A DNA stretch of 64,000 nt from Ignelater luminosus (taxonomy: Eukaryota > Arthropoda > Insecta > Coleoptera > Elateridae), in NCBI GenBank assembly GCA_011009095.1, contig VTPC01090565.1:1-64000 (forward strand), read 5' to 3'. Shown piece by piece: positions 1 to 11,100 of this stretch (its first letter is position 1; each line of letters opens with the position of its first letter). The translations under genes were made by a program, and so were the position numbers. Under the pieces are notes generated by a model. The model was not told the origin of the DNA, ran no database searches, and saw nothing but the letters and a program-made list of their open reading frames with translations.

Positions 1-782
1 AAAACTTTTATCACTTAAATTATGTGGCGCTGAGAGTTAAATTATAAACTTGATTATGATAATCCAATAACTTACAGACAAGACAAATTTATATGCAGTA
101 GAACCGGTTCTACTAATAATTACTGGAAACAAGTGTTTAAACATTTAGAATATTTAATTACTAACAACATTTCTTTATAGAAATAATTCTAATCAATATT
201 AGTTTTTCTGAATGTCTCCTTCAAAAGCCGACTTACTCATGTCAGACCTACCTATTTATCTGTTTTACACTAAAAATAATTCTGAGAGATTGGTTTCTAC
301 TCATGCGCAAAATTGTTTTATTTACAACATAAATTACAACCCGCAACAAGAATCTTTCGAGTTTACACGATGTCCTTTTAGATTAGTTTCAAACTGCGAA
401 CGTGTCTTTAGAAAACTTTTTTTTTATTTTCAGTCTGTTTTTTCTCTTTTTGTTGTGATAGGATTATGCTCTTTCAGTTTACAAATTTCAATCAGTAAAA
501 AAAAATAATTTAAATTCATGGTGGCATACGTAACTAAACAAAATAATTTAAATAGAAACATTGAAAACAAAAAAGAACTCGAATATTGAAAAAGTTATTC
601 CAAAAATGCTTGCAAAAAATGTTTATGCTATAATCTAAAAAACAGCTCGTATTCTCGTATTAATTTTTAATTAGACATAAGTTTCATCTCTTTTTCACAA
701 CCTTAAGTTATAAGTGTAACCCGAATTGCGTTTCTTGTCAACCAGCCATGTGAAGAATAAATTGGCTTTAAATGAACTATAG
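1..782. other. AT-rich non-coding DNA
   Basis: No convincing gene. A 98-codon ORF lies at 212-508 on the plus strand, but its composition is that of AT-rich background, it has no recognisable domain, and a hydrophobic stretch near its end is all that stands out. I treat it as chance. Confidence 0.5.
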
Positions 783-851
783 AAACTGGTTTCGAAATTC
801 ATTCGATCACCGGCACATATGAGGGGCGACCCATCAAGTGCTTTTATGAAG
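783..851 (+). other. candidate host coding exon (69 bp)
   Basis: Seen: the segment is GC- and CpG-richer than its surroundings, follows an AG at 781-782 and ends at a strong donor (GAAG then GTAAGA, GT at 852-853). One frame is open throughout and reads TGFEIHSITGTYEGRPIKCF followed by Y-E. In-frame stops lie just upstream, so if it is an exon it must begin near the AG. The polypyrimidine tract upstream is weak. I do not recognise the protein. Inference: a small internal exon of a plus-strand host gene, or a chance open stretch. No adjoining exon was found on either side. Confidence 0.28.
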
Positions 852-1181
852 GTAAGATCATTCGCTTATATTTTCTTTCTCCTATTTTTTGTTTCTTTTT
901 TAAATTAATGCAAATATATGGTGCATTTTATTTTTTATTCGCTTTAGCTATTTCGGTGTATAAAATAAAATTTAAATCAATAAACTACTAATAAATTACT
1001 ATATGACAATAACGCAACTTTTATTCATCATTTTTCCGGTAACTATATTCTAGTTAAGAAAATGAGCCTGTAATGAAAGTGAAATCTATATGTGTATATT
1101 TGCATAGGTTATGTTATGATTTCATGTTTATAAAACCGACAATTTAAAAATTGTAAGCTTTAAAAATGGAATAACAATTTT

Positions 1182-1385
1182 TTATCTTAAGGTAACCTTA
1201 TAAAAATCTCTTGGTCCCTTATCGCAACACAACAGACACAGAGGCCCGCTATTCCACCAAATAATCGCATCAGGGTCTCCAATCACATTATCTGACACAG
1301 GTGCCATTAAGGAACTAGTTTCAAAACTGGTTACCGATTGGTTGTCTTCTAAACAAGAATTATATAGTTCATCGAAACAGGACAA
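1182..1385 (-). other. protein-like ORF, possible exon or gene remnant
   Basis: A 67-codon minus-strand ORF in a locally GC-richer patch. The central part (roughly residues 14-60) has a balanced, protein-like composition, with acidic and serine-rich residues followed by a WWNSGPLCLLCC segment. On the minus strand an AG preceded by a T-rich tract sits about 45 bases inside the ORF, and a weak donor-like AAG|GTTACC lies near its end, so the true coding part could be a shorter exon. I do not recognise the family and infer no function. It could be a host exon, a decayed gene piece or chance. Confidence 0.25.
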
Positions 1386-1910
1386 ATATGTAGGAAATTT
1401 AATAAAATATCCCCCTTTTATTGGTTTTTATTTGCCCATAAAATAAAACTTTACAGTGCAACTACATGTACTAGCAAAAAATTTAATATCCTCGGCAATT
1501 GTTGAGTTCAGATTGAGATTTAGCTTTATTATTGCGAAGCGACGGTAGTAATACCGGGAATCGACTCTACATAGAGAATTTAAAGAAGTTACTTAAAGAT
1601 ATTCACATTTCTAAATTCTCCTTTGCATAAACTTGAAAAATGAATGCACTTGATTCGGAATTCCAGTTTTATCCTTTTAAAAGTTTAGTCCTCCATTAAT
1701 TCAGAAAAGTGTTGTATCCATCCCCGAAGATTTTCTATTTTACATCTGTATAAATTAAATAACCAAGATTTATAACGGGATTCCAAAAAAAGAGGTACTT
1801 GATTACTTCAGATCTAAAAGAAAAAAGTTTTATCAAAACAAAGAGAAGTAGAATTTGAAGAATGTCTGTCAAGTAAATTTAATTCACTTTTTGCCTAGTT
1901 TGTCTTATAC
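1386..1910. other. AT-rich non-coding DNA
   Basis: Nothing recognisable between the ORF patch and the mariner terminal repeat. Confidence 0.5.
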
Positions 1911-1912
1911 AT

Positions 1913-1939
1913 AGGTGTATACCTATGAAATGAGACTTT
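1913..1939 (+). repeat. left terminal inverted repeat of mariner
   Basis: 27 bases identical to the reverse complement of 3152-3178. It begins AGGTGTATACC. This end is downstream of the transposase stop. Confidence 0.92.
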
Positions 1940-1982
1940 TTTTTCAATTTTAAACGTTTATTAACAAAAAATGGTTACAAAT

Positions 1983-3009
1983 TTAATCTTCAAAATAATA
2001 GCCATCGCTAGCGACACATTTTACCCATCTCTCAGGCAATTTGTGAATGCCGCGCCAAAAAAATTGGCCGTCTTTGGCCGCAAACCAATCATCGAGCCAT
2101 TTTTTGGCTTCTTCGTGAGAATTGAAGCGCTGCTCGGAAAGTGCGTGGCCCATCGATGCAAACAAATGATAATCGGAAGGCGCCAAGTCTGGTGAGTAAG
2201 CCGCATGCACCAGCGGTTCCCAATCGTACGTCTCCACCAATTCCCGGGTCGCTCTTGTTCGATGTGGTGGTGCATTGTCATCAAGAAAAATTACTTTGTG
2301 ACGCCGATCGGCATATTCTGGGCGTTTTCGGTGTATAGAGCTGTTCAAGTCGGCCAATTGTCGTTGGTAGCGTGCACCGTCAACTGTTTCACCTGGTTTT
2401 AATAGCTCGTACCAAATCATACCATGCTGATCCCAGAAAACACACAGCATTGCCTTGCGGCCGAAGCGATTTGGTTTGGCCGTTGATTTTGGCTTGTGGC
2501 CGGGCGGACCATACGATCGTTTACGCTTGGGATTGGAGAAATACACCCGTAACGATTCGATGCAAAAAAGACTTCCTTTTGAACCGGGAGAGCAGCATTT
2601 CGCAAGTGGTTTTTCGGTTCTCTTGCTGCCTTTCAGTCAGTTCATGCGGCACCCATCTTCCGACCTTTAAAATCATGCCCATGTCTTTCAAACGTTTGCA
2701 AATGGTTTTTTGGGTCACTCCCAACTGCTCTGCCATCATTTCTTGCGTTTGACCATCATCTTCATTCAACAATGCTTGCAATTCGGTGTCCTCAAACTTT
2801 TTCGGTGGCCGGCCACGTTCCTCGTTCTCCACGCTAAAATCACCACTTCGGAATTTTTCAAACCACCTGAAGCACTGTGCTCTGCTTAGAGCATGTCCAC
2901 CGTAAGCTTCTATAAGCATTTGATGAGCTTGAGAAGCGTTTTTCTTCAATTGATAACAGAAAATCAACGATGTCCGCAAATCGTAGTTTGAAGGCACGAA
3001 ATTCGACAT
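1983..3009 (-). pseudogene. mariner transposase, broken by a ~14-nt deletion
   Basis: A cut-and-paste transposase that in the intact family binds the terminal repeats and inserts at TA. The start chosen is the ATG at 3007-3009 (MSNFVPSNYDLRT), which matches the Mos1 start; the open frame runs further upstream but without homology. The N-terminal half (about 155 residues) has the paired helix-turn-helix region and the linker motif WVPHEL. The frame then shifts: the motif IVTGDEKWI is reduced to IVTG, and the other frame resumes at YFSNPKRKRSYG. This fits loss of about 14 bases near 2543, removing the first catalytic aspartate. The rest is intact to the stop at 1983-1985: LDDNAPPH holds the second Asp and YSPDLAPSDYHLF the third, 34 residues apart (D34D). 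The expected length is about 345 residues. Confidence 0.93.
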
Positions 3010-3151
3010 TTTTAAGAGCGAAAAAAATGCGTTGTTGTATGAAACATCACAAACAATGAATTGAATATTGTTGACAGATGACAGACGAAAAAAATAAGAC
3101 ATTTGGGACAGTTTAAAAATACTCCTAGCGACATCTGTGGTCTAATAGCTG

Positions 3152-3178
3152 AAAGTCTCATTTCATAGGTATACACCT
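3152..3178 (-). repeat. right terminal inverted repeat of mariner
   Basis: Perfect inverted partner of 1913-1939. Two further bases (to 3180) complete a CCAGG start typical of Mos1-group ends, and TA follows at 3181-3182. Confidence 0.92.
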
Positions 3179-3180
3179 GG

Positions 3181-5130
3181 TAAAGTAATAACGCGTACTA
3201 CTGGGGAGACACCCATTGCAGCTTTCCCAAATTAACATTAATTTGCAGACCTTTGCTATAATTCATAATTTTGAAAACCATGTAAGTAAAACCAATGGTG
3301 TGACAATAGATTCTACAGCATGTCTTCTTCGGATGTTTTTCTCTCTCTTGTAGCACTGTGTTGTTGCATTTTCTCTTCTTATAGTTTTTGAGTTTTTTTG
3401 AACAAAAGTTACCAGCAATGAAAACAAGATGTTATGGTATCTCTATCTCTTTTGGAACACCGCATCAAGCAGTGTATTTATTTACTATCTATTTTTTAAG
3501 ATTGAAGGGTCCAATGCTGAAGAGATGAAAAACATTTTAAACCTTGCATAAGAGTATATTACACCTGGCAACTAGCAATGGCCTCTGCAAGCTTAAAAAC
3601 TAACGTGTCTGGTTCTTGCGCAAAACGAATTTGACATTGCACACTGTGCAAGAAAAGCAATCATCTAATTTTGCCTCAAAAACGATTAATTAGTCAGAAG
3701 ACAGAGATTACATTTGCTTCGAGATCTCAGAAAATGAGTAATAATAATAAAGTATTGTAAGTAATCAAGATAACAAAGAGGAAGGGGTAGCGGCAGCGGC
3801 ATCCCAGTAAGCGAGTAGTGAAGCATTTGTTTAAAAAGTGGTTCTCAAACATCTTCTTTTGTAGTGTCCCCAAAATGAGTTCACTGCAGTACATAGTATA
3901 TGAATAAAGGATTCCCATTCTGTCTCGGTTCTAATTTTCTAAGTAAAATATTAAGTGGTGGCCAATTTGATAAATTAGTTAAGTGCATGTAATTTAATAT
4001 TTTCATTTGGTATTATAGGTTTTGTAACAATTAAAATGAGAAATGATTAACCTTTCCAGTTCCATGTTCACGATGAAGTATTTAATAAACAATTTTCGAA
4101 TAATACAAAAGATCTAAATTTCTACAAACGATTTAATTACAAAGTAAACATACGGTATACAAATACACTGTTAGTGCCTAAAGACACAAGGGGAACTCCT
4201 TGAAATGTTTGCACAATACAATCATAAAAAGTATTAATATGTAATTAAAGCAACTAAACAGAAGCATACTAAATGTTTGATTACATTAATTAGGTACGTA
4301 TACTACAAACATTGCTAGTTTGACATTAAATTAATTAAAAAGTAAATTCATGAAACTGAGTAAGAAAAATATTAAATTCCTTTGAAATTGTGTTGAAGTT
4401 GACATATCAAAGAAAAGAATTCAGAAAGTACTAACCTAGTGCGGGAAATACTACAGAACCCTGACCCTTGATTTCGCTTCTAATAAACTCCGCGTTTTTA
4501 TGACAAATTCTTCACCATCTTTGTAACAAATAAAGAGAGAAACATAAACAACAAAAATGTTAGAGTTGCAATTTTTAGCTATAATTGAAAAATTCAGAGA
4601 CATAGCAGAAAGAAAAATACAAACTTTTTTTTATAATAGTATTAATTATATATCAAGGGCGTGAAATGTACGTTTAGCATTTTTTTATTCATCATTAGAT
4701 AGGAATGAATAAGAAATAACTTAAAGTTGAATTGGCACTAGAAAAGCCGTAAAATGACCTAACTATTCATTGCTGTTCAATAAAATATCTTTATCTACGA
4801 CTCTTCAATAATATAGTCGTTATATGCGTAACCATAGGGATATAATCATCCTCATAAAACACTAGTGTATTATGGATTTTATTCACTGGCGGTGTTTTGT
4901 TGGTTGTCTATTTATAGATATTAACAAAACAGAAACTGTTATAATCTCAAACTATTTATTGTTAGAAAAAAAATTTGGACATCGTCTTCAGAGGATCCTT
5001 GTATTCCAGGTCTAAAACTCTCTTTGTGAAGATTGTTTACTTTCAAGAATTTGAACATCGCCTCCCTCAGGGGAATTCACCTCCAGATCTTCCTCAGAAG
5101 TGTTAGAATCGTAGATAAAGCGTCGTATTC
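3181..5130. other. AT-rich non-coding DNA
   Basis: No gene recognised. On the minus strand at about 5010-5145 a roughly 50-codon frame is open (it includes SEEDLEVNSPEGGDV) and is acidic and protein-like, but it has no recognisable family and no clear splice sites. Confidence 0.45.
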
Positions 5131-5313
5131 GACTCGCACATAATGGGCATTATTCACTCGGATGATTTACACACAGCCTACATTATGTTCTCGTTGAATA
5201 ATATTCTATTCTTTTGTTCTATCAATTGTCATATATCAAATACTATATCTACTCGCGTGTAATAGTGATTACTCATTCGGATGAATTACCACCCTCACTT
5301 ATGGTTCGTGTGG
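5131..5313. repeat. diverged tandem duplication, ~119-bp period
   Basis: Two copies of a ~65-bp sequence at 5131-5195 and 5249-5313. Both open with ACTCGC and share a TATTCACTCGGATGA-like core and a TATG(T/G)TTCG-like end. Just downstream, ATGAGTAATCGC (5328-5339) is the near-perfect inverse of the GTGATTACTCAT inside the second copy, so a hairpin could form there. Function unknown. Confidence 0.6.
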
Positions 5314-5942
5314 CAAACTTCATTCTCATGAGTAATCGCTATTTTTACATGCTCATTGTATAATGTACCACGTATTATTTAACAGAAACCCCATCATGTT
5401 GTTAGTTTTTCCATTGTTGGCTGTTGATAGTTTTTGTGAACACTGATGGCGGCGAGAAGCTACTAATTGGCAGTTAGAACAGCAGTAGTGTAGTGCTGCT
5501 ACTTCTGAGGTGTAAATGGTTTCGACGACAACAGCGATGGAAAATTTCTGATGCGTGCTGTGGTGGGGAACGGGATGTCGGACGACAGTATTAAAGTTTA
5601 AAAACGGTGACTGTAACTGGAGAAATAATATACTCATAATAACGCTCAACCACTCCTTCGACATTAAAGTCCGTCGGGCAGCGCTGGGGAAAAGAAAATG
5701 TGCCTACGGATGTCTACAACCTGCATACGTGAGGTGAACCCGAACTACACCTGGAACTGGTGGCTTACAGTTGGTATACTATACAGGACGACCTGCAAGG
5801 ATCGAAATGTTAAGAACGAACACGACTTAAGCGAGAAGTTTCCAATCATGCATCCTTTCTCATCCTTGACCGCGTGCAGCAGCGTTCACTAAACCAACAC
5901 CCAACCACATCTAGGCCAAAAAGGCATTTGCTTACATTAGCC

Positions 5943-5967
5943 TCTGCTGCTGCGAGACAGCAGCAGA
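5943..5967. repeat. perfect CTG/CAG hairpin
   Basis: A 10-base stem TCTGCTGCTG (5943-5952) and its exact inverse CAGCAGCAGA (5958-5967) around the loop CGAGA. It lies in the first copy of the tandem duplication and is missing from the second, so it arose after the duplication or was lost from one copy. Confidence 0.85.
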
Positions 5968-6078
5968 AACAATTATGATTTGACTTTGACTTGATCGAAA
6001 TGTCTATTCACAAACCTCCAACACTCCACAATCCTCTAAACCTCTTCCTCCCCGCCACAATTCTGCTTTCTGTTTCAG

Positions 6079-6142
6079 GTACCAGCAAGATTCAGGAGAC
6101 CAACAACATGCCGAAGGTCAAGTACACGAGTGCGCCGACGAG
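6079..6142 (+). other. candidate internal exon (64 bp)
   Basis: The segment follows a good acceptor: a pyrimidine-rich run ending TTCTGTTTCAG (AG at 6077-6078). It ends at GACGAG|GTGGGT, an acceptable donor. All three frames are open across the 64 bases, so the frame cannot be fixed. Base composition is much richer in G and C than the neighbouring DNA. No homologous protein is recognised. It could be part of a host transcript or a non-coding exon; it lies in the second tandem copy described above. Confidence 0.28.
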
Positions 6143-6396
6143 GTGGGTTGCGGTGCACTCGTAGTATAAGTGGGAGCACTCGACGTGGTTGCCCTTACAT
6201 CAGCACCGACGGAGTCGACCACACATCCCTCCTGACCCAGGCTCGACACGTCTTGAGCAAAAGTTGCAATCAACTTTCCTTTCCCATTCAGACCGCATGC
6301 ATCAGAGTTCATCAACCAAACTTTCAAATTCCATCTAGGCCGAAAAGGTTAATGTCTACAGTCTACATTTGACTTGTCTTAATCGAAACGGATCGC

Positions 6397-7385
6397 GAAA
6401 GATTTTTACCCTTCCATGCACCACACACTAATGGCAAAAAACATGAATGTCATATTGACACTCGTGGCACATTAAAGTGTCCCATAAGAAAATGGTTTTC
6501 ACTTTCTAGATGCACAGAACAATAGAATAGCTACGCCAAACCGTACTTCATTGAAGTACACTAGAAACGTGCTGTTTTTAACAAATCAATTCAAGTATAG
6601 GCGTTTCATTAAAAAAACATTTAAAAACAATGACGATTCTCTTTGCGTTCCCGGGTAGATTCCGTGAAACCTTGTTTTGGACATTCTTTACTATTCTTGT
6701 TCATTACTGAAATATTCGGGTTAAAGAAAATTAGATAGTTTTGTTCTTAGCCAATATCAAGTAAACCGTGGACTTTTCTTGAAAAACAATAGCACCAATA
6801 AACTGATCTTGAAAATAGGCTTTTCAGCTTCATATTTCTACCCTTACTAGTTTTTGATTAGTAGTAGCAGAGGTAGCAGTAACTAGTAGTTGTAATGCAA
6901 GTACCTAACACCAGCATTAAGAGTAGAAATAGAAGTAAGAATAGTAGTAGCAGTAGCAATAGTCAGTACCTAGCAGTAATAGTGGGAGTACTTACAGGAG
7001 TCTTTCTTAGTGTGTTCTACTATTTCAACCTAATAGTCAAAATAGTGGAATCAATATTAAGAAGCATTGAAATAATTACACAATGCTAGCAAAGTTGCAT
7101 TTGGAACATTACCATTAAAAATAGAAATCTGACAAAGCTAAAAGAGACTGTGAAATGAACATGCATTTGGTTATGGTCTACTATATTGACTGGCAATTTA
7201 AATAGGGATCACATGTAACTTACATAGTCATAGACATTATACAATTGCACTGTGGCAGTTATCTATGCTGTTGTTCTGGAATTTTGGCTGATCACTCTTT
7301 AGTTATTTTATTGCATTATTTATTATGGATATTGGATGTTCTTAACGTAATAATAAAGCTAATGTTTGCAATTAAGCTTTTTTTT
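6397..7385. other. AT-rich DNA with a degenerate (AGT/AGC)n tract
   Basis: No gene. Between about 6860 and 6990 there is an impure trinucleotide run of AGT, AGC and AAT units; the short ORF across it simply translates the repeat. Confidence 0.6.
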
Positions 7386-7749
7386 TTAATTGATTGATGA
7401 GATTGGCAGTTGAAGATATTGTAAAATCTTTTATTACCAAAGTAATCAATTTCTTGTAACTAGACTCGACTTGATGTTTTAATGGGACAGCTTCTGGCTA
7501 TTGAAAGAATCTGATGACGATTGATCGAATATATTTGTAACCTTGATCTGCAGATAAATAATGTAATAGATGAAGATTTTTTCCAAAAGGATGATCTAGT
7601 TCTTAAACTGATTGGGTAGGAGGTTTGACATGTCTTGAGATTATTTGATTTGGAATATCATGCAATTTCTATAATAGAGAGTAACGAAATTACATGGGGT
7701 GAATGGTCTTGATATTTCATGGTTGTTATCCACCCACAAGAAAATGTTA

Positions 7750-7960
7750 GGCTGGATTGGAATTTAACTAAAGTTGAAATTAGGATTTCCTTGTAAATTC
7801 ACTTTGTTGAACTTTGCTATTGTGAAATATATTGCTTTTGGCATTTCTGAGCTTTGAAAAAGGCGTGCTAAGGAATCGGCAAGAATGTTTTGATTGCCTT
7901 TGATATATTCAATTGAAAATATATTTGAGATTTCTCCTATCTCTTGGAAGATCATTATCG
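7750..7960 (-). mobile_element. LTR-retroelement RNase H fossil (Ty3/Gypsy or pararetrovirus-like)
   Basis: A short minus-strand stretch reads EYIKGNQNILADSLARL, the well-known end of the RNase H domain in LTR retroelements and their plant-virus-like relatives. Only this piece is recognisable; the rest of the element is gone or unrecognisable. It is broken and probably old. A pair of diverged direct repeats lies on either side, at about 7386-7465 and 8033-8130, but I cannot show that they belong to the element. Confidence 0.6.
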
Positions 7961-8130
7961 TTGCCTTTTCAGAAATCTGCAGTGAACTTTTAATAATAAT
8001 CTAGTTTTTGCAATTGAATTGGTTTAAGATTTAAAATTGGTTGATAGAATTAGCAGTTGGAAATATTGTAGAACATTTTTTTTATCTGAACACGAGCATA
8101 TGTTACAAAAATAACTAATTCGTTGTACTT

Positions 8131-11100
8131 AGATTATTAATTAAATGTCTGTAAGAGTGAGAATGTAATGCTGGTTATTAACAACGGTACAAGTCAAAAA
8201 AACCATAGGCAAACCAATATTGAATTCTTGTTTATTTTTTACTAATCAGTGTAATTGTCAATTTTTTTGATAAGTTTCATTAAGGTGATCTAAATATTTT
8301 TCAATTAATATTAACATTACAATATAAAATTAAGCAAATTGTAGAACTGCTTTTAGTAAGATTAAGATTGGAACTAGGCCATTATAGTATTTAAATTAAG
8401 CTGTTGCAACAGGACATTTTACTTTTTTTGTTATAAATTCTGAAGGTGCCGGGACAACACTATATTGTAGAAATGAAACGTATGAGATCCCTAGCGTAAC
8501 CTCTACCAGACACATTATTTGCTGTTAGGACGGTTTTTGATAGAAATCCGCAGCAAGAAGGTCTTGATAGAAGCTTCGGTATTCTTCTATGAAAATGAAA
8601 GCCGCTTGCACGTTTAAATATGCATCTCCTAAATCCCCATTTGCTATTTACACACTATTTGCACAGTATGTAAGGAAATAGATATTTATCAAACTGACGA
8701 AAGTTCCATGACTAGTTTCATTTTAAACTAATGTATTGTTTGTAAACAAAAACCTGCAGATTTAAATAAAAAATTAGCATTGTATTTCAAAGGTACATTT
8801 AAATAAATGATTTAATATCTGAACCCACTAATAGCTTTTTTACGGTACACCGGTTAATTTCAAAATATTTACATTTCGCTAATCTGCAACAATCTAAATC
8901 AAAGCGCCAATAAAACAATATTTATTTTTATTATGTCTGTTGTTTCCAAACATGTACTCAATAAACAAAACAAAACGCGTGGGTGTCTATTTCAGACCTC
9001 TGTATGAATAAACACCCCCTCAAAAAGTTTTATAAAAAGAATAATAAAAAATGATGACCGTTTTGTACCTTTATTTTTTTACCCTCGGATTTTGTTAGCA
9101 CACATGAAAAGAAAATCTCCACAAATCTGCCTATCTTGGGATAAAAAGGATCTCCAACTGTAATCCCGTAGGTATTTACCAATGCAAAAGGGAAATACAT
9201 ATTATTTTGAGTTTCTTTATTCCTTATTATTATGTAGATTTCTACTTAAATTATTAAAATTAGAAGAGATTCTAGATCTGGTTAGTTTTCGAGTTAAATT
9301 TTTCTCATTATGCAATCGTTCAAACTTTATGTAGTTAATCTACTTTAAAAGAGATAGAAATTAATCGGTATAAAAAGAGAAGCTTGCAAATAAATTTTAT
9401 GTATTCACTGACTAAAACAAACAGCATATCCAGTCTCTCGTTGCAGATTTACAAAATCTTTAATCTTGAGCTTTTTAAAATGAATTAATTAAGCTCTTAA
9501 TTACATATAATTCAATCTCAAAACGAGCTTTATTACTAACAAAAACTTCTAATGACAAGCCATTTTAGTTTTACCAAAAGACAACATAAAATTTAATTAT
9601 GCACGTGTAATTATGAAAAAGTTGTAAACAACTTCGTCCATCAATTAGGGTGTTAAGTGGAGCTTTTTACATACACTTGTTGCGTTCAAATCGACGTAAG
9701 CTCCGCTTTGGCGCTCGACGTATTGATTTTTCTGTGGGAGTTATACTGTTACAAGGACCTTAATGCAATGTTGCGTGGGTGTCTGTCTCAGGAAAATATT
9801 CGTTTACAGCTAAAAATAGAAAAAATTTTAATATTATGTTTTTCCTTTTTTATTATTGTTCAATGCACTTACCATACGAATTTAATTAATTATAAGTTGA
9901 CACATTTCTCCTTCTTTTATGTTTTATTCGAAAATTCTTTTCTAACTAAATCGTCGAAAACTTGTAAACCTTCGATGTTATTTCGACATTAGGTGTTTTT
10001 ATACGCAATTAAATTTCAAAACCATATAACTAATTGCGTAAACAAGAGCAATAACATTTCACCTTTCGAATTTATCCCTTTCATTGATACAATCATAATA
10101 AATAAGACAAAAGATCACATTGCATTACTGATAACAGAATTCAGTTTAAGATGAATTATGTAGGTATATTTATGAACCGAAAGTATTTCTTAAAAAAAAG
10201 ATGTAATCGAAAGGACTAAGAAGAATACAACAAAACGAAACGGCGATTGGGTTCTATTAAATTTGTGTTAAGTGTAAGATCGAAACAAGGTCGTCAATCA
10301 AGTTTTGTCACAGAATCAATAAAAACCTATTAAACTTCTTAATAATTGTAAATGATTTATTTATTTTCTCGCCTACCACCTTTTCAATACCATTGTTCTT
10401 TCTGTTATTAGAATCTAATCTTCGTTGAAAAGCGATTTATTCTACATTGAGGCAACTACAATATTGATGATAATATAAGGTTAAATTAGTAGTAATTCGA
10501 AAATAATATTGTATAGATAATTACAATTTAATTAAACTACATATCCGCCAAAAGAATATATATAGAGTGTCCCATCTAAAATTTAATAAGAATAAGACAA
10601 TATAAAGGGAAATCATACTCTTATTACCCAGTGATAACTGAAAAATTCGCTTGCTAAACCACCCCTTTGAATTTAGATTTGTTTAAGAAGATTCTTCAAA
10701 GTCAGTAGCGTGCAAAGTAAAAAACTTTTCTCATCATTGTATCTCCAGACGTTTCACACATAAATTGCGAGAGAATAAAAAAGTTTTGCCAGTAGTACAC
10801 GTGTGTCTCCTGATATACGGACGACACAGACTTCGTTACGATTGTAAAAAACAAATTATGAAATCACCCATATTCAAAGATGGCGACAGTGTTGCTTCCT
10901 ATATCGATTGAAAATCGTTACACACAGTAATAGGTAAAACCTTTTTATTACTGTTTTATCAAGACAACATTTTAGATAAATCAGTAAACCATTTAACTGA
11001 AAAGAAAACGTATATACCGGATGTTTCAGAAATATGTGGCGCTAGTTCTAACGTTAAACAAGCAAAATCTGGATTTATCACCAGGCTTACGATTTCACTC

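Larger units (their letters stand above)
1911..3180 (-). mobile_element. mariner element, mauritiana (Mos1)-like group
   Basis: A near full-length mariner of about 1.27 kb (Mos1-type elements are close to 1.29 kb). Its ends are inverted repeats: 1913-1939 matches the reverse complement of 3152-3178 at all 27 positions. The right end continues as CCAGGTGTA when read inward, the same start as Mos1-group termini, and is followed by TA at 3181-3182. The left end has a TA at 1908-1909 but with a base or two between it and the repeat, so the exact left boundary is uncertain. The element carries one transposase gene on the minus strand, which is broken. The perfect terminal repeats suggest a fairly recent insertion. 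Confidence 0.93.
5668..6396. repeat. diverged tandem duplication, ~424-bp offset
   Basis: Two copies, clearest at 5820-6000 and 6245-6396. Shared blocks include GACCGC(G/A)TGCA at 5868 and 6291 and CATCTAGGCC(A/G)AAAAGG at 5908 and 6332, offset 423-424 bp. Both copies end with a TTGACTT...ATCGAAA block, but there the offset falls to about 395 because the first copy carries an extra hairpin segment. Weaker similarity extends left to about 5725 and 6148. The block is GC-richer than its flanks. It could be a duplicated host exon or regulatory unit, or a repeat; no function is evident. Confidence 0.6.

Noticed and set aside
212-508. 98-codon plus ORF
   Set aside because: Background AT-rich composition, no domain and no transcript signals; consistent with chance.
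2372-2752. 126-codon plus ORF and neighbours inside the mariner
   Set aside because: Antisense shadow of the mariner transposase on the minus strand.
9657-9992. 111-codon plus ORF
   Set aside because: Low-complexity hydrophobic translation of AT-rich DNA; no start context, domain or composition shift.
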